A stretch of DNA of 16,225 bases from Bacillota bacterium (GCA_023398615.1 JAEWSD010000105.1:1-16225), one strand, 5' to 3'; counted from the first letter of the stretch, positions 7,952 to 15,742 are shown. Made by a program: numbers and translations. The notes: a model not told the origin generated them from the sequence alone.

Positions 7952-9343
7952 TTACGTCTTTTGTGATTTTGATTTCTCTATCACCTCATCTATTGTTCCG
8001 GCCATAAGGAATGCCGCTTCCGGATAATCATCCATCCCGCCGTCAATAATTGCACGAAAGCCTCTTAAGGTCTCCTTCACTGGCACATATTTTCCCTGGA
8101 TTCCCGTAAAGTTCTCTGCCACATGGAAGGGCTGGGACAGGAATTTCTGAATCTTTCTTGCACGATAGACAGCCGACTTATCCTCCTCGCTCAGCTCCTC
8201 CATGCCAAGTATGGCAATGATATCCTGCAGCTCCCGGTATCTTTGCAGCAGCTCCTGTGTCTTTCTGGCTACCGTATAATGTTCCTCTCCGACAATATCC
8301 GGTTCCAGAATCCTGGAAGTGGACTCCAGCGGATCCACCGCAGGATAGATTCCCTGTTCCACAATCTTTCTGGACAGAACCGTAGTTGCATCCAAATGTG
8401 CAAAGGTAGTTGCAGGAGCCGGATCGGTCAAATCATCCGCCGGTACGTATACCGCCTGGACCGACGTAATGGAACCGTTCTTCGTTGAAGTAATCCTTTC
8501 CTGCAGCTGCCCCACTTCATTTGCCAGGGTCGGCTGGTAACCGACCGCGGAAGGCATGCGCCCGAGAAGGGCCGATACTTCCGAGCCTGCCTGTACGAAC
8601 CGGTATATATTATCAATAAACAAAAGCACATCCTGTCCGGCTTCATCCCTGAAATACTCCGCCATAGTAAGCCCGGTCTGCGCAACCCGCATACGGGAGC
8701 CGGGCGGTTCGTTCATCTGCCCGAATACCAGGGCAGTTTTCTCGATTACGCCCGATTCCTTCATATCAGCCCATAAATCATTCCCCTCACGGGACCTTTC
8801 GCCGACTCCCGTGAAGATGGAATATCCTCCGTGTTCGGTTGCCACATTTCTGATTAATTCCTGAATCAGGACCGTTTTGCCGACTCCGGCTCCGCCGAAT
8901 AATCCGATCTTGCCTCCCTTGGCATACGGAGCCAGTAAATCAATCACTTTTATTCCTGTTTCCAGTATTTCAATTACCGGCCTCTGGTTTTCAAAGCTCG
9001 GCGGGTCCCTGTGGATCTTCCATTCCTCACTTCCTTCCGGCCTTGCGCCGCCGTCAATTGCTTCACCCAGGACGTTAAACATTCTGCCCAGGGTCTGCTT
9101 GCCTACCGGGACCTTAATGCAGGAACCTGTCGCGGTTACATCAAGCCCTTTGGACAAGCCCTCACTGGCTGAAAGCATAATACAGCGTACAATATTATTC
9201 CCCAGATGTCCGGCGGCCTCCATTACATATTTCCGGCCGTCCTTACTGATTTCAAGGGCATCACGCATCATCGGAAGCTTCCCGTTTTCAAATTCCACAT
9301 CGACAACCGGCCCCAAGATCTGTACAATTCTTCCGCTTTCCAT
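7952..9343 (-). CDS. atpD: F1Fo ATP synthase beta subunit (catalytic)
   Basis: This 463-residue protein carries the catalytic nucleotide site of F1. It has Walker A GGAGVGKT (150-157), the GERSREGNDL segment (181-190) with catalytic E182 and R183, the Walker B strand LLFIDNI (240-246), and the adenine-pocket region around IYPAVDPLEST. The conserved RMPSAVGYQPTLA is intact. The torque-transmitting DELSEED loop reads EELSEED (382-388), a conservative Asp-to-Glu change. AGGAGG is five bases before the ATG, and atpG ends 12 bases upstream. Length and motifs suggest a fully functional subunit. Confidence 0.98.
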   Translation of the reverse strand: MESGRIVQILGPVVDVEFENGKLPMMRDALEISKDGRKYVMEAAGHLGNNIVRCIMLSASEGLSKGLDVTATGSCIKVPVGKQTLGRMFNVLGEAIDGGARPEGSEEWKIHRDPPSFENQRPVIEILETGIKVIDLLAPYAKGGKIGLFGGAGVGKTVLIQELIRNVATEHGGYSIFTGVGERSREGNDLWADMKESGVIEKTALVFGQMNEPPGSRMRVAQTGLTMAEYFRDEAGQDVLLFIDNIYRFVQAGSEVSALLGRMPSAVGYQPTLANEVGQLQERITSTKNGSITSVQAVYVPADDLTDPAPATTFAHLDATTVLSRKIVEQGIYPAVDPLESTSRILEPDIVGEEHYTVARKTQELLQRYRELQDIIAILGMEELSEEDKSAVYRARKIQKFLSQPFHVAENFTGIQGKYVPVKETLRGFRAIIDGGMDDYPEAAFLMAGTIDEVIEKSKSQKT

Positions 9344-9355
9344 AGCTTCCTCCTG

Positions 9356-10228
9356 TCATCTATCCGTATTTTCGGAGCCGCCGATGATTTCGGTGATCTC
9401 CTGTGTGATTGCGGACTGTCTGGCGCGGTTATAGAGTAAACCAAACTCCTTCAGCATTTCTTTTGCACTTGTGGTTGCGGCTTCCATTGCCGTCATTCTT
9501 GAATTCTGTTCGCTTGAATAAGCTTCCACTAATGCCCCGTAGATAAGACCCTTGATATAGTTCGGCACCAGGAGATCCATAACCTGTTCCGGGGACGGAT
9601 AAAACTCGGCATGAGCATATTCCGCCTTCCTTCCGGATATTTTATGTCTTTCCAGGGGTAAAATCCGAAGTACTCTCGGCTCCTCTTTAAATGAAGTTAC
9701 CATATCGGTGTAAATCACATATACCTCATCCAGTTTTCTGCTTTCGAATAAGCCGATTATCGTTTCCGCAATTTCTCTGGCCCGGTACATGGAAGGATTT
9801 TGCGCCGTGTAAGGGAATTCCACATCTGGCATTATGTTCTTCCCATTAAAGTAATGCCTGCCGACCTGGCCGATAATAAACAGATAGTTATTGCCTCCCT
9901 TGGCAAGTTCTTTTTCCGCCAGACGGATCACATTATGGTTATATGCTCCTGCCAGACCTTTATCGGCAGTAATTACAAGGTATCCTCTTATTCTCTCCTC
10001 ATATCCGATTTCTTCCCTTCTGTCAAAATATACCTGATGTATGTGGGGTGTCCGGAGCAGGATGTCATAAATCGTTGATTGAAGCTTTTCAAAATACGGT
10101 TCGGTTTCCAGCAGCTTTTTCCTTGCCCTTTTCAGTTTGGAAGAAGATATCAGATACATTGCATTTGTAATCTTCATGATATCCTGTATACTCTTTATTC
10201 TTGTGCGGATTTCCTTTATATTTGCCAC
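9356..10228 (-). CDS. atpG: F1Fo ATP synthase gamma subunit
   Basis: This 290-residue rotor-shaft protein has the two long terminal helices of the family. The N-terminal helix is IKEIRTRIKSIQDIMKITNA and the C-terminal signature reads ARQSAITQEITEIIGG. The start is ambiguous. The atpA stop forms TGATG with an ATG at 10234, but AGGTG overlaps that ATG with almost no spacing. The GTG at 10228 lies about eight bases after the AGG core of the same site and gives MANIKEIR, the usual start in the family, so I prefer 10228. The product would differ by two residues at most. Translation is coupled to atpA in either case. Confidence 0.95.
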   Translation of the reverse strand: MANIKEIRTRIKSIQDIMKITNAMYLISSSKLKRARKKLLETEPYFEKLQSTIYDILLRTPHIHQVYFDRREEIGYEERIRGYLVITADKGLAGAYNHNVIRLAEKELAKGGNNYLFIIGQVGRHYFNGKNIMPDVEFPYTAQNPSMYRAREIAETIIGLFESRKLDEVYVIYTDMVTSFKEEPRVLRILPLERHKISGRKAEYAHAEFYPSPEQVMDLLVPNYIKGLIYGALVEAYSSEQNSRMTAMEAATTSAKEMLKEFGLLYNRARQSAITQEITEIIGGSENTDR

Positions 10229-10233
10229 ATGCA

Positions 10234-11727
10234 TCACCTGCTTTTGAATTCTTTGACCGCATTCCGTATCCTGTCCCGCAGTTCGTCCGGAAGCTCTCTC
10301 TTAGAATCGATGTCGCTAATGATATCCTGATATTTTTCTTTAATATAGTCCATTAAATCCCTTCGGAACTCTTTCATTTTGTCAAGCGGAATGTCTAGCA
10401 GAAGCTTTTCTCCGGCAATACATAACAGAATTACCTGCTCGTGCAGTGACATGGGATGGTATAACGGCTGCTTGAGAAGTTCGACAAGCCTGTCCCCCTG
10501 ATCCAGGAGCATTTTTGTCGACTTGTCAAGCTCTGAGCTAAACTGCGTAAACACCTCCATTTCACGGTATTGCGCCAGATCGATACGCAGGCTTCCGGCT
10601 GCCTTCTTCATCGCCTTTGTCTGTGCGGCACCGCCGACACGTGATACGGAAAGCCCGATATTTACCGCAGGGCGTACGCCGGCAAAGAATAATTCGCTTT
10701 CCAGAAATATCTGACCGTCCGTTATGGATATTACATTGGTGGGTATATAGGCAGAAACGTCTCCGGCCAGGGTTTCAATAACAGGCAGCGCCGTTATGGA
10801 GCCTCCTCCATGTTCTTCACTAAGCCTGCAAGACCGTTCCAGAAGCCTTGAATGAAGGTAAAATACATCCCCGGGATAAGCCTCCCGGCCGGGAGGGCGT
10901 TTTAACAGCAGGGACATGGTCCTGTATGCAACCGCATGCTTGGACAGATCGTCATATACTATCAGTACATCTTTTCCCTGCCGCATGAAATATTCGGCAA
11001 TCGCGGTACCGGAATACGGAGCAAGAAACTGGAGGGAGGCCGGGTCACTGGCAAAGGCCGAAAGCACAATTGTATACTCCATTGCACCGTGACCGTCAAG
11101 GGTCGAAACCAGCTGTGCCACCGTGGATGCCTTCTGGCCGATCGCCACATAGATACAAATAACCCCCTGCCCCTTCTGGTTAAGGATTGTATCCGTTGCA
11201 ATGGAGGTTTTGCCCGTCTGGCGGTCTCCGATAATCAGTTCACGCTGTCCCCTTCCGATCGGGAACATGGAATCAATGGCAAGGATACCGGTTTGAAGCG
11301 GAACATTTACAGGCCTCCTGGCGATAATTCCGGGGGCTTCCCTTTCAATCGGAAAATAATCGGTTGTTTCTATCGTTCCCTTTCCGTCAATCGGATTACC
11401 CAATGAATCGATCACCCTTCCCGTCAATGCATCGGAAACGGGGATACCTGCCCTTTTCCCGGTTCTTACGACTTTTGAGCCTTCCGATAGCCCATATTCG
11501 CTCCCAAGCAGCACACAGCCAAGCGTCTTTCTTTCCAGATTCTGAACAATCCCCTGAACCCCGGTCTCGAATTCGATGAGCTCTCCGTACTCGGCATTCT
11601 CCAATCCGTAAACCGTAGCGATTCCGTCACCAATCTGTACAACCGTACCGTTTTCCTTAATATTTGTCTTTAAATCAAAGTTTTCAATCTCATTTTTTAA
11701 TATTGTAATGATTTCATTTTGATTCAT
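10234..11727 (-). CDS. atpA: F1Fo ATP synthase alpha subunit
   Basis: This 497-residue, non-catalytic nucleotide-binding F1 subunit has P-loop GDRQTGKT (167-174), the Walker B strand VLIVYDDLSKHA (254-265) and the SVSRVGGAAQ motif (360-369). R363 in that motif is the arginine finger that reaches into the beta catalytic site. It is slightly shorter than the roughly 500-residue norm with no gap in the core. Its ribosome binding site GGAGGTGA overlaps the atpH stop and is unusually far from the ATG (15 bases from GGAGG), but no better in-frame start exists. It overlaps the atpG start region, indicating tight coupling. Confidence 0.98.
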   Translation of the reverse strand: MNQNEIITILKNEIENFDLKTNIKENGTVVQIGDGIATVYGLENAEYGELIEFETGVQGIVQNLERKTLGCVLLGSEYGLSEGSKVVRTGKRAGIPVSDALTGRVIDSLGNPIDGKGTIETTDYFPIEREAPGIIARRPVNVPLQTGILAIDSMFPIGRGQRELIIGDRQTGKTSIATDTILNQKGQGVICIYVAIGQKASTVAQLVSTLDGHGAMEYTIVLSAFASDPASLQFLAPYSGTAIAEYFMRQGKDVLIVYDDLSKHAVAYRTMSLLLKRPPGREAYPGDVFYLHSRLLERSCRLSEEHGGGSITALPVIETLAGDVSAYIPTNVISITDGQIFLESELFFAGVRPAVNIGLSVSRVGGAAQTKAMKKAAGSLRIDLAQYREMEVFTQFSSELDKSTKMLLDQGDRLVELLKQPLYHPMSLHEQVILLCIAGEKLLLDIPLDKMKEFRRDLMDYIKEKYQDIISDIDSKRELPDELRDRIRNAVKEFKSR

Positions 11728-11739
11728 GCCGGCAATACT

Positions 11740-12243
11740 TCACCTCCCTGCAAGCTCCTTTTGTAAGGCTTTAAGCGTGCCCGATATGCTTTTATCATAG
11801 CTGAAATCACCGACAGTCAGGATAAAACCTCCGAGCAGTTCCGGTTTTTCCTCTAATATAAGCTCAGCCTCTGTCGCCTTATAATTTCCGCACAGCCAGG
11901 TTTTTATCGCCTCAAGCTGTTCTTCCCGGGGCTCCTGTACATAGGAAAGCGTTGCCTTTACAACATTTTTCCTTGCCGATACGATCTCTTTAAATCGTTC
12001 ATATATAGCAAAATAAAGTCCCATATCCTGATTCTCACATAAGACCTTTAAGAAGTTCCTCACCGGTTCTTCAAAGATTCTGTCGATTATCCTGTCCTTT
12101 TCGCTGTTCTTCACAGCCGGGCTGGTAAGTACCTCGAGGAGAATTTGGTTGCCGGAAAGCATGTTCCCGGTATTCCGGACACTTTCCTCCGGAATATTAA
12201 GGCTCCCCAATACCTTGGCATAAACGGAAACAGAATTTCTCAT
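11740..12243 (-). CDS. atpH: F1Fo ATP synthase delta subunit (OSCP-like stator)
   Basis: This 167-residue peripheral-stalk protein links the b dimer to the top of F1. It has the all-helical N-terminal domain beginning VYAKVLGSLNI and the C-terminal family signature with EKPELLGGFILTVGDFSYDKSISGTL (about 136-161). Its ATG overlaps the atpF stop as ATGA, a four-base overlap typical of translational coupling. The length is slightly short of the usual 175-180 residues, with both ends recognisable. Confidence 0.95.
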   Translation of the reverse strand: MRNSVSVYAKVLGSLNIPEESVRNTGNMLSGNQILLEVLTSPAVKNSEKDRIIDRIFEEPVRNFLKVLCENQDMGLYFAIYERFKEIVSARKNVVKATLSYVQEPREEQLEAIKTWLCGNYKATEAELILEEKPELLGGFILTVGDFSYDKSISGTLKALQKELAGR

Positions 12244-12737
12244 TTTACAATACCTGCCTCATGGATAAACTCATTGAGGAAGCGTTTATTCACATCCTCG
12301 TCCAGGTTTTTCTTTATGATTTTTGTCGCCGCAATTATGGCAAGCTCTGCAATTTCCGCCTTCACCTCTTCCACGGATTTCTTCCTTCCAAGCTCAATCG
12401 ATTTATTTGCCGTATCCTTCAATGCTTCTATTTCCTCCATTGCTGTCCTTATCTGCCTGTCATGTTCTTCCGAGGCCTTCTGCCTTGCAGCCTTAATAAT
12501 CTCCTCAGCTTTCTTTCCCGCATCTGCCAGCGCATCCTCATATTGCTGTTTCAACCTTATGGCTTCTTCCCTTCTATTCTCGGCCTCCGTAATGGATGCC
12601 CTGATCCCGTTCGTCCGCCTCTCCATGATATCCGTTACGGGTTTAAAGAGGAATTTTTTCATCAGCAGGTAGAAAATAAAAATATTTATGATATTAAACA
12701 GTATGTTCAAATCCAGTTTTATCATCTTGATACCCAT
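12240..12737 (-). CDS. atpF: F1Fo ATP synthase b subunit (stator)
   Basis: This 165-residue protein has one N-terminal membrane helix (about residues 9-27, LNILFNIINIFIFYLLMKK) followed by a long, highly charged helix predicted to form the coiled-coil stalk dimer (about 35-140). KFLFKPVTDIMERR after the membrane segment matches the family. The start is not well marked: AAAGGA is about 13 bases before the ATG at 12737, and a second in-frame ATG at 12725 has no better site. The gene begins 30 bases after the atpE stop. Confidence 0.95.
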   Translation of the reverse strand: MGIKMIKLDLNILFNIINIFIFYLLMKKFLFKPVTDIMERRTNGIRASITEAENRREEAIRLKQQYEDALADAGKKAEEIIKAARQKASEEHDRQIRTAMEEIEALKDTANKSIELGRKKSVEEVKAEIAELAIIAATKIIKKNLDEDVNKRFLNEFIHEAGIVK

Positions 12738-12767
12738 TGCATGGAGTGCATCCTTTCTCTTATCGAA

Positions 12768-12992
12768 TTACCGCAGAAATAATATTATCAGGATGGCCAC
12801 AACAAGGCCATATATCGCGGTTGCTTCCGCCAATGCGCAGCCAAGCAATAATGCCTTATTGATCTCGCCGCTCGCCTCCGGCTGCCGTGCGATGGCCTCT
12901 GCCGCCTTCGAGGTTGCCATACCGATCCCCAGACCCGCACCGACACCGCAAAGAACTGCTATCCCTGCACCGATTGCTATTAATGTTGTCAT
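12768..12992 (-). CDS. atpE: F1Fo ATP synthase c subunit (membrane rotor ring)
   Basis: This 74-residue hairpin of two membrane helices is joined by the polar loop ARQPEASG (35-42). The ion-carrying carboxylate is E56 in LAEATAIYG (54-62). Compared with the Na+-binding c subunit of Ilyobacter tartaricus (Q32, E65, S66, Y70), the equivalents are I23, E56, A57 and Y61. The Na+-coordinating Gln and Ser are therefore absent, which favours H+ coupling. No signal-peptide-like extension is present. AGGAG lies nine bases before the ATG. Confidence 0.97.
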   Translation of the reverse strand: MTTLIAIGAGIAVLCGVGAGLGIGMATSKAAEAIARQPEASGEINKALLLGCALAEATAIYGLVVAILIILFLR

Positions 12993-13037
12993 ATTGTCCG
13001 TCTCCTATTCCTTTCTTTTAAATTTTCTTTATTCCGG

Positions 13038-13721
13038 TTACCCCATCCTTTCCCTCATAAATAATGAAGTAAGGAATACAAAGATATAGGTTTGTATTAA
13101 ACCGTCAAACACGTCGAAATATAAGCTGAACGGTACCGGTATGATAACCGGCACCATTAATTTAATCAGTTCCATGACTACAAAGGAACCTATTACATTG
13201 CCGAATAACCGCATACACAGTGACAACGGTCTGATAAAAAGCTCCAGGATATTAATTGGCGCCAATACCGGAGTCGGTTCCGCAAAACTTTTTATCCAGC
13301 CCTTCAAGCCCTTTGCCCTGAAACCGGAATACTCAATCAGAACAATACTCATGATTGACAGGCCGGCGGTAAGATTTAAATCCTTCGTCGGCGGAGTGAT
13401 GCCCAGTACCCCGACCAGGTTTGCACAGCCAAGATAAAGCGCAACGGCGGCTAGATAAGGGAAATACCTTTTCCCTTCCTCTCCCAGAATCCCCTTGATA
13501 AAACCGTATAAAAAGTCAACGAATTCCTCCAGAAACGCCTGAGTTCTGCCGGGTACCGGTTTCAGATTCCTTACCAGAATCTTCGATGCGATTACGAATG
13601 CCAGCATGATCCACCAGGTAACGACAACCGAGGCCGCAACGGGAATACCGTTAAAGATTGGAATCACAAACGAAACCTTACTTTCAAGCTCTGACATCAG
13701 CTTGCCTGCAAACTCTTCCAA
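13038..13721 (-). CDS. atpB: F1Fo ATP synthase a subunit (ion half-channels), TTG start
   Basis: This 227-residue, five- to six-helix membrane protein forms the stator half-channels against the c-ring. The essential Arg is R171 in LSLCMRLFGN (167-176), and the PPTKDLN loop (110-116) is conserved. In-frame stops lie just upstream, and the first usable codon is TTG at 13721, with GGTGAT eight bases before it. An ATG at 13697 would remove eight residues but has no good ribosome binding site, so TTG is preferred. The preceding 123 bases hold no convincing promoter, and no atpI-like gene is present. It is the first gene of the atp operon. Confidence 0.93.
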   Translation of the reverse strand: MEEFAGKLMSELESKVSFVIPIFNGIPVAASVVVTWWIMLAFVIASKILVRNLKPVPGRTQAFLEEFVDFLYGFIKGILGEEGKRYFPYLAAVALYLGCANLVGVLGITPPTKDLNLTAGLSIMSIVLIEYSGFRAKGLKGWIKSFAEPTPVLAPINILELFIRPLSLCMRLFGNVIGSFVVMELIKLMVPVIIPVPFSLYFDVFDGLIQTYIFVFLTSLFMRERMG

Positions 13722-13844
13722 AAGCTTTCATCACCCACTTTTCATAAAATATTCAAGGTTAGTATGTTCCTTAATAAGAAAATTATGTCTTATTTTATTT
13801 CGTAATTATCTGTTCCGGTTATTTATCTAAAATCCCTCTTAGCA

Positions 13845-14303
13845 TTATTCTATTACACGGTAACCATGCTTCCTGAATGCTTCCTTTACAATTTCCAGCT
13901 CTATCCTCTTCATGGCGGCTCCCTTGGGTATCGTCATAAATCTTCCTGCCGTCTGTATTACGCCGGGAGTTCCGATATCTTTAAAGCCAAGCTCCATTAA
14001 GATATCCTTTATCTCGGGATTACCACTGCACAAATCATAAACCGTTTTGCTCAAGTCAATCACTTTATCCATTATTAACACCTCTTTACCTGTAAATTTA
14101 GAAGCGGAATACTCTTTCAGGAGAAGCAGCCTGTAATTATTCGTGACCTGACGCAGTTTTCTTAAAACCTCTCCGGCAGCCTCATGCTCCTTTCTGATAA
14201 TTCCGGTCAGCATCCTTATATCATCCAGATTACCGAATATCGGCACCTTGTGCATACACAGCGTATTACTGCAATGTGTACACCGACGGCAATTTTCCTG
14301 CAT
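13845..14303 (-). CDS. Small chimeric protein: Cys-rich Crp-like start, RIC/hemerythrin-like fragment, DUF1858 domain
   Basis: This 152-residue ORF has three dissimilar parts. Residues 5-16 hold Cys at 5, 8, 11 and 16 and run into KVPIFGNL, which resembles the N-terminus of clostridial Crp/Fnr regulators. Residues about 34-57 (IIRKEHEAAGEVLRKLRQV then TNNY) match the last part of the RIC/ScdA/YtfE di-iron repair protein, but the sequence then departs from that family. Residues 82-150 form a complete DUF1858 domain (TVYDLC, then GTPGVIQTAGRFMTIPKG). GAGGAG within the last codons of fprA lies six bases before the ATG at 14303, so translation is coupled to fprA. A second strong site at 14086-14079 precedes an internal ATG at 14072, allowing a 75-residue DUF1858-only product. 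It may be a decayed fusion with a surviving DUF1858 gene, or a working redox protein. Confidence 0.7.
   Translation of the reverse strand: MQENCRRCTHCSNTLCMHKVPIFGNLDDIRMLTGIIRKEHEAAGEVLRKLRQVTNNYRLLLLKEYSASKFTGKEVLIMDKVIDLSKTVYDLCSGNPEIKDILMELGFKDIGTPGVIQTAGRFMTIPKGAAMKRIELEIVKEAFRKHGYRVIE
14079..14086 (-). promoter_or_regulatory. Internal ribosome binding site for the DUF1858 domain alone
   Basis: AAGAGGTG on the minus strand lies six bases before an in-frame ATG at 14072. Starting there would yield 75 residues beginning MDKVIDLSKTVYDLC, which is the usual extent of a stand-alone DUF1858 protein. This makes 13845-14072 the minimum likely gene in this stretch. Confidence 0.6.
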
Positions 14304-14306
14304 ACT

Positions 14307-15503
14307 TTACTCCTCATTTAACTCAGCTATGAATTTCCTGCCGAACTCACTGCATCTGCTTAATTCCTCTTCATCCGGCACCCACAGGGAGCGACAGCCC
14401 TCATTTACCACACGAAACCCGCATTTATCAAGCTCTTCGCTTAACTGTTTAATTACTTCGCCGCTCCACCCGTAGCTGCCGAAGGCGGCGGCGCTTTTGC
14501 CCTTGAACTTAAGACCCTTTATCATTTCAAGAATTCCGCCGACGGAGTAAAGGAAGCCGTTATTGACCGTCGGGGAGCCTGTCAGAATTGCCCTGGAACG
14601 GAAAATATCCGTAATCATATCGTTCTTATCCGATTTGGCCGTATTGTGAAGCTTCACCGTAATATCCGGCGCTGCCTCCCTGATTCCCCTTGCAATTGCC
14701 TCGGCCATCCTCCTGGTGGAATTCCACATGGTATCATACAGGACGGTAATCTGATTTTCCTGATAACCACCGGCCCATTTAAGATATGCTTCGATTATCT
14801 GTACAGGTTGATTCTTCCATATGATTCCGTGGCTCGGACAGATAAGATCCACCGGCAAGCCCAGTGCAAGAACCTCCTTGATCTTCTTTGTGACCAGACC
14901 ACTGAACGGAGTCAGGATATTCGCGTAATATTTCATTGCCTCCTCATACAGCTCGCTTTCCTCAACCCTGTCGTTAAACAGGGATTCCGTCGCAAAATGC
15001 TGACCAAAGGCGTCATTGCTGAACAGTATGTTTTCACCTGTCATATACGTAAACATGGTGTCCGGCCAGTGCAGCATGGGTGCTTCCACGAATATTAACT
15101 TACTTTTACCGATATCCAGGCTGTCTCCGGTTTTCACCGTTACAAAATTCCAGTCCTCATGGTAATGCCCTCTTAAAATCTGCGCACCCTTTGCCGTACA
15201 GTAAACGGGCGTATCCGGTATCTCCCTTAACAGTTCGGAAAGGGCACCGCTGTGATCTATCTCACCGTGATTGGAAATAATATAATCGATCTCTTTTAAA
15301 TCAATCTCCTGTTTCAGCCTGGCAACAAACTCTTTGTCAAAAGGCTGCCATACCGTATCGATCAATACTGTTTTCTCATCACGTATCAGATACGAATTAT
15401 AGGATGAGCCCTTGCGTGTGGAGTATTCCTTACCGTGAAAATGCTTTAGCTCCCAATCAACCTTTCCCACCCAGGTAACTTTGTCCGTAATTTTCTTTCC
15501 CAT
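14307..15503 (-). CDS. fprA: FprA-type flavodiiron protein (O2/NO reductase)
   Basis: This 398-residue class A flavodiiron protein has a metallo-beta-lactamase-like domain (about 1-245) followed by a flavodoxin domain (about 252-395). The di-iron ligand set is complete: H79, E81, D83 and H84 in NHGEIDHSG, H145, D164 and H225. The FMN phosphate loop is TMWNSTRRMAEA (258-269). Such enzymes reduce O2 to water or NO to N2O in the cytoplasm and are used by anaerobes for detoxification. No rubredoxin or flavin reductase domain is fused and none is encoded nearby, so electrons must come from partners elsewhere. AGGAGG precedes the ATG. A promoter overlapped by a CRP/FNR-like palindrome lies about 60-95 bases upstream. 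The following small ORF is translationally coupled to it. Confidence 0.96.
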   Translation of the reverse strand: MGKKITDKVTWVGKVDWELKHFHGKEYSTRKGSSYNSYLIRDEKTVLIDTVWQPFDKEFVARLKQEIDLKEIDYIISNHGEIDHSGALSELLREIPDTPVYCTAKGAQILRGHYHEDWNFVTVKTGDSLDIGKSKLIFVEAPMLHWPDTMFTYMTGENILFSNDAFGQHFATESLFNDRVEESELYEEAMKYYANILTPFSGLVTKKIKEVLALGLPVDLICPSHGIIWKNQPVQIIEAYLKWAGGYQENQITVLYDTMWNSTRRMAEAIARGIREAAPDITVKLHNTAKSDKNDMITDIFRSRAILTGSPTVNNGFLYSVGGILEMIKGLKFKGKSAAAFGSYGWSGEVIKQLSEELDKCGFRVVNEGCRSLWVPDEEELSRCSEFGRKFIAELNEE

Positions 15504-15563
15504 ATTCTTACCTCCTAAATTTCTTTATTTAAATATCTGTTTCCCATGCGTTCAGTATACGCT

Positions 15564-15597
15564 ATAGTATTAGGATAAATATATGATTTCAATCACA
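15564..15597 (-). promoter_or_regulatory. fprA promoter overlapped by a CRP/FNR-like palindrome
   Basis: On the minus strand, TTGAAA (15592-15587, 5/6 to -35) and TACTAT (15569-15564, 4/6 to -10) are separated by 17 bases. The -35 sits inside TGTGATTGAAATCATA (15597-15582), which contains the perfect inverted core TGAT-N4-ATCA typical of Crp/Fnr-family operators. A site covering the -35 would suit repression, or unusual class II-like contact; this is inference. Confidence 0.5.
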
Positions 15598-15621
15598 CTT
15601 TCCGGCATGATAATTATCTCT

Positions 15622-15687
15622 AAAAAACAGAATAAGGGGCCGCCGCAAAAACTCACCATAATTATGAGTTTTGCAGCAGCCCCTTAT
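15622..15687 (-). terminator. Large nested hairpin with U-tract downstream of nagA
   Basis: The outer arms ATAAGGGGC (15632-15640) and GCCCCTTAT (15679-15687) pair perfectly. An inner stem continues with GCAAAA...ACTCA against TGAGTTTTGC, interrupted by two mismatches and one bulge, around a 9-base loop (15656-15664). On the minus strand it is followed within about four bases by six T (15627-15622), so it fits a rho-independent terminator for nagA. The GGGGC-NNN-GCAAAA arm also resembles IS1182-type ends. Confidence 0.75.
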
Positions 15688-15742
15688 CCAGCCAATCTCA
15701 AATCATTTCATGACTTTTAAAACCCGCTTCACACTTTACAGC

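Noticed and set aside
8877..9434. Plus-strand ORF of 185 codons opposite atpD
   Set aside because: Mirror of the highly constrained atpD codons; no family resemblance and no ribosome binding site of note.
13722..13844. Possible promoter in the AT-rich gap before atpB
   Set aside because: Several -10-like hexamers occur but none has a plausible -35 at 16-18 bases.
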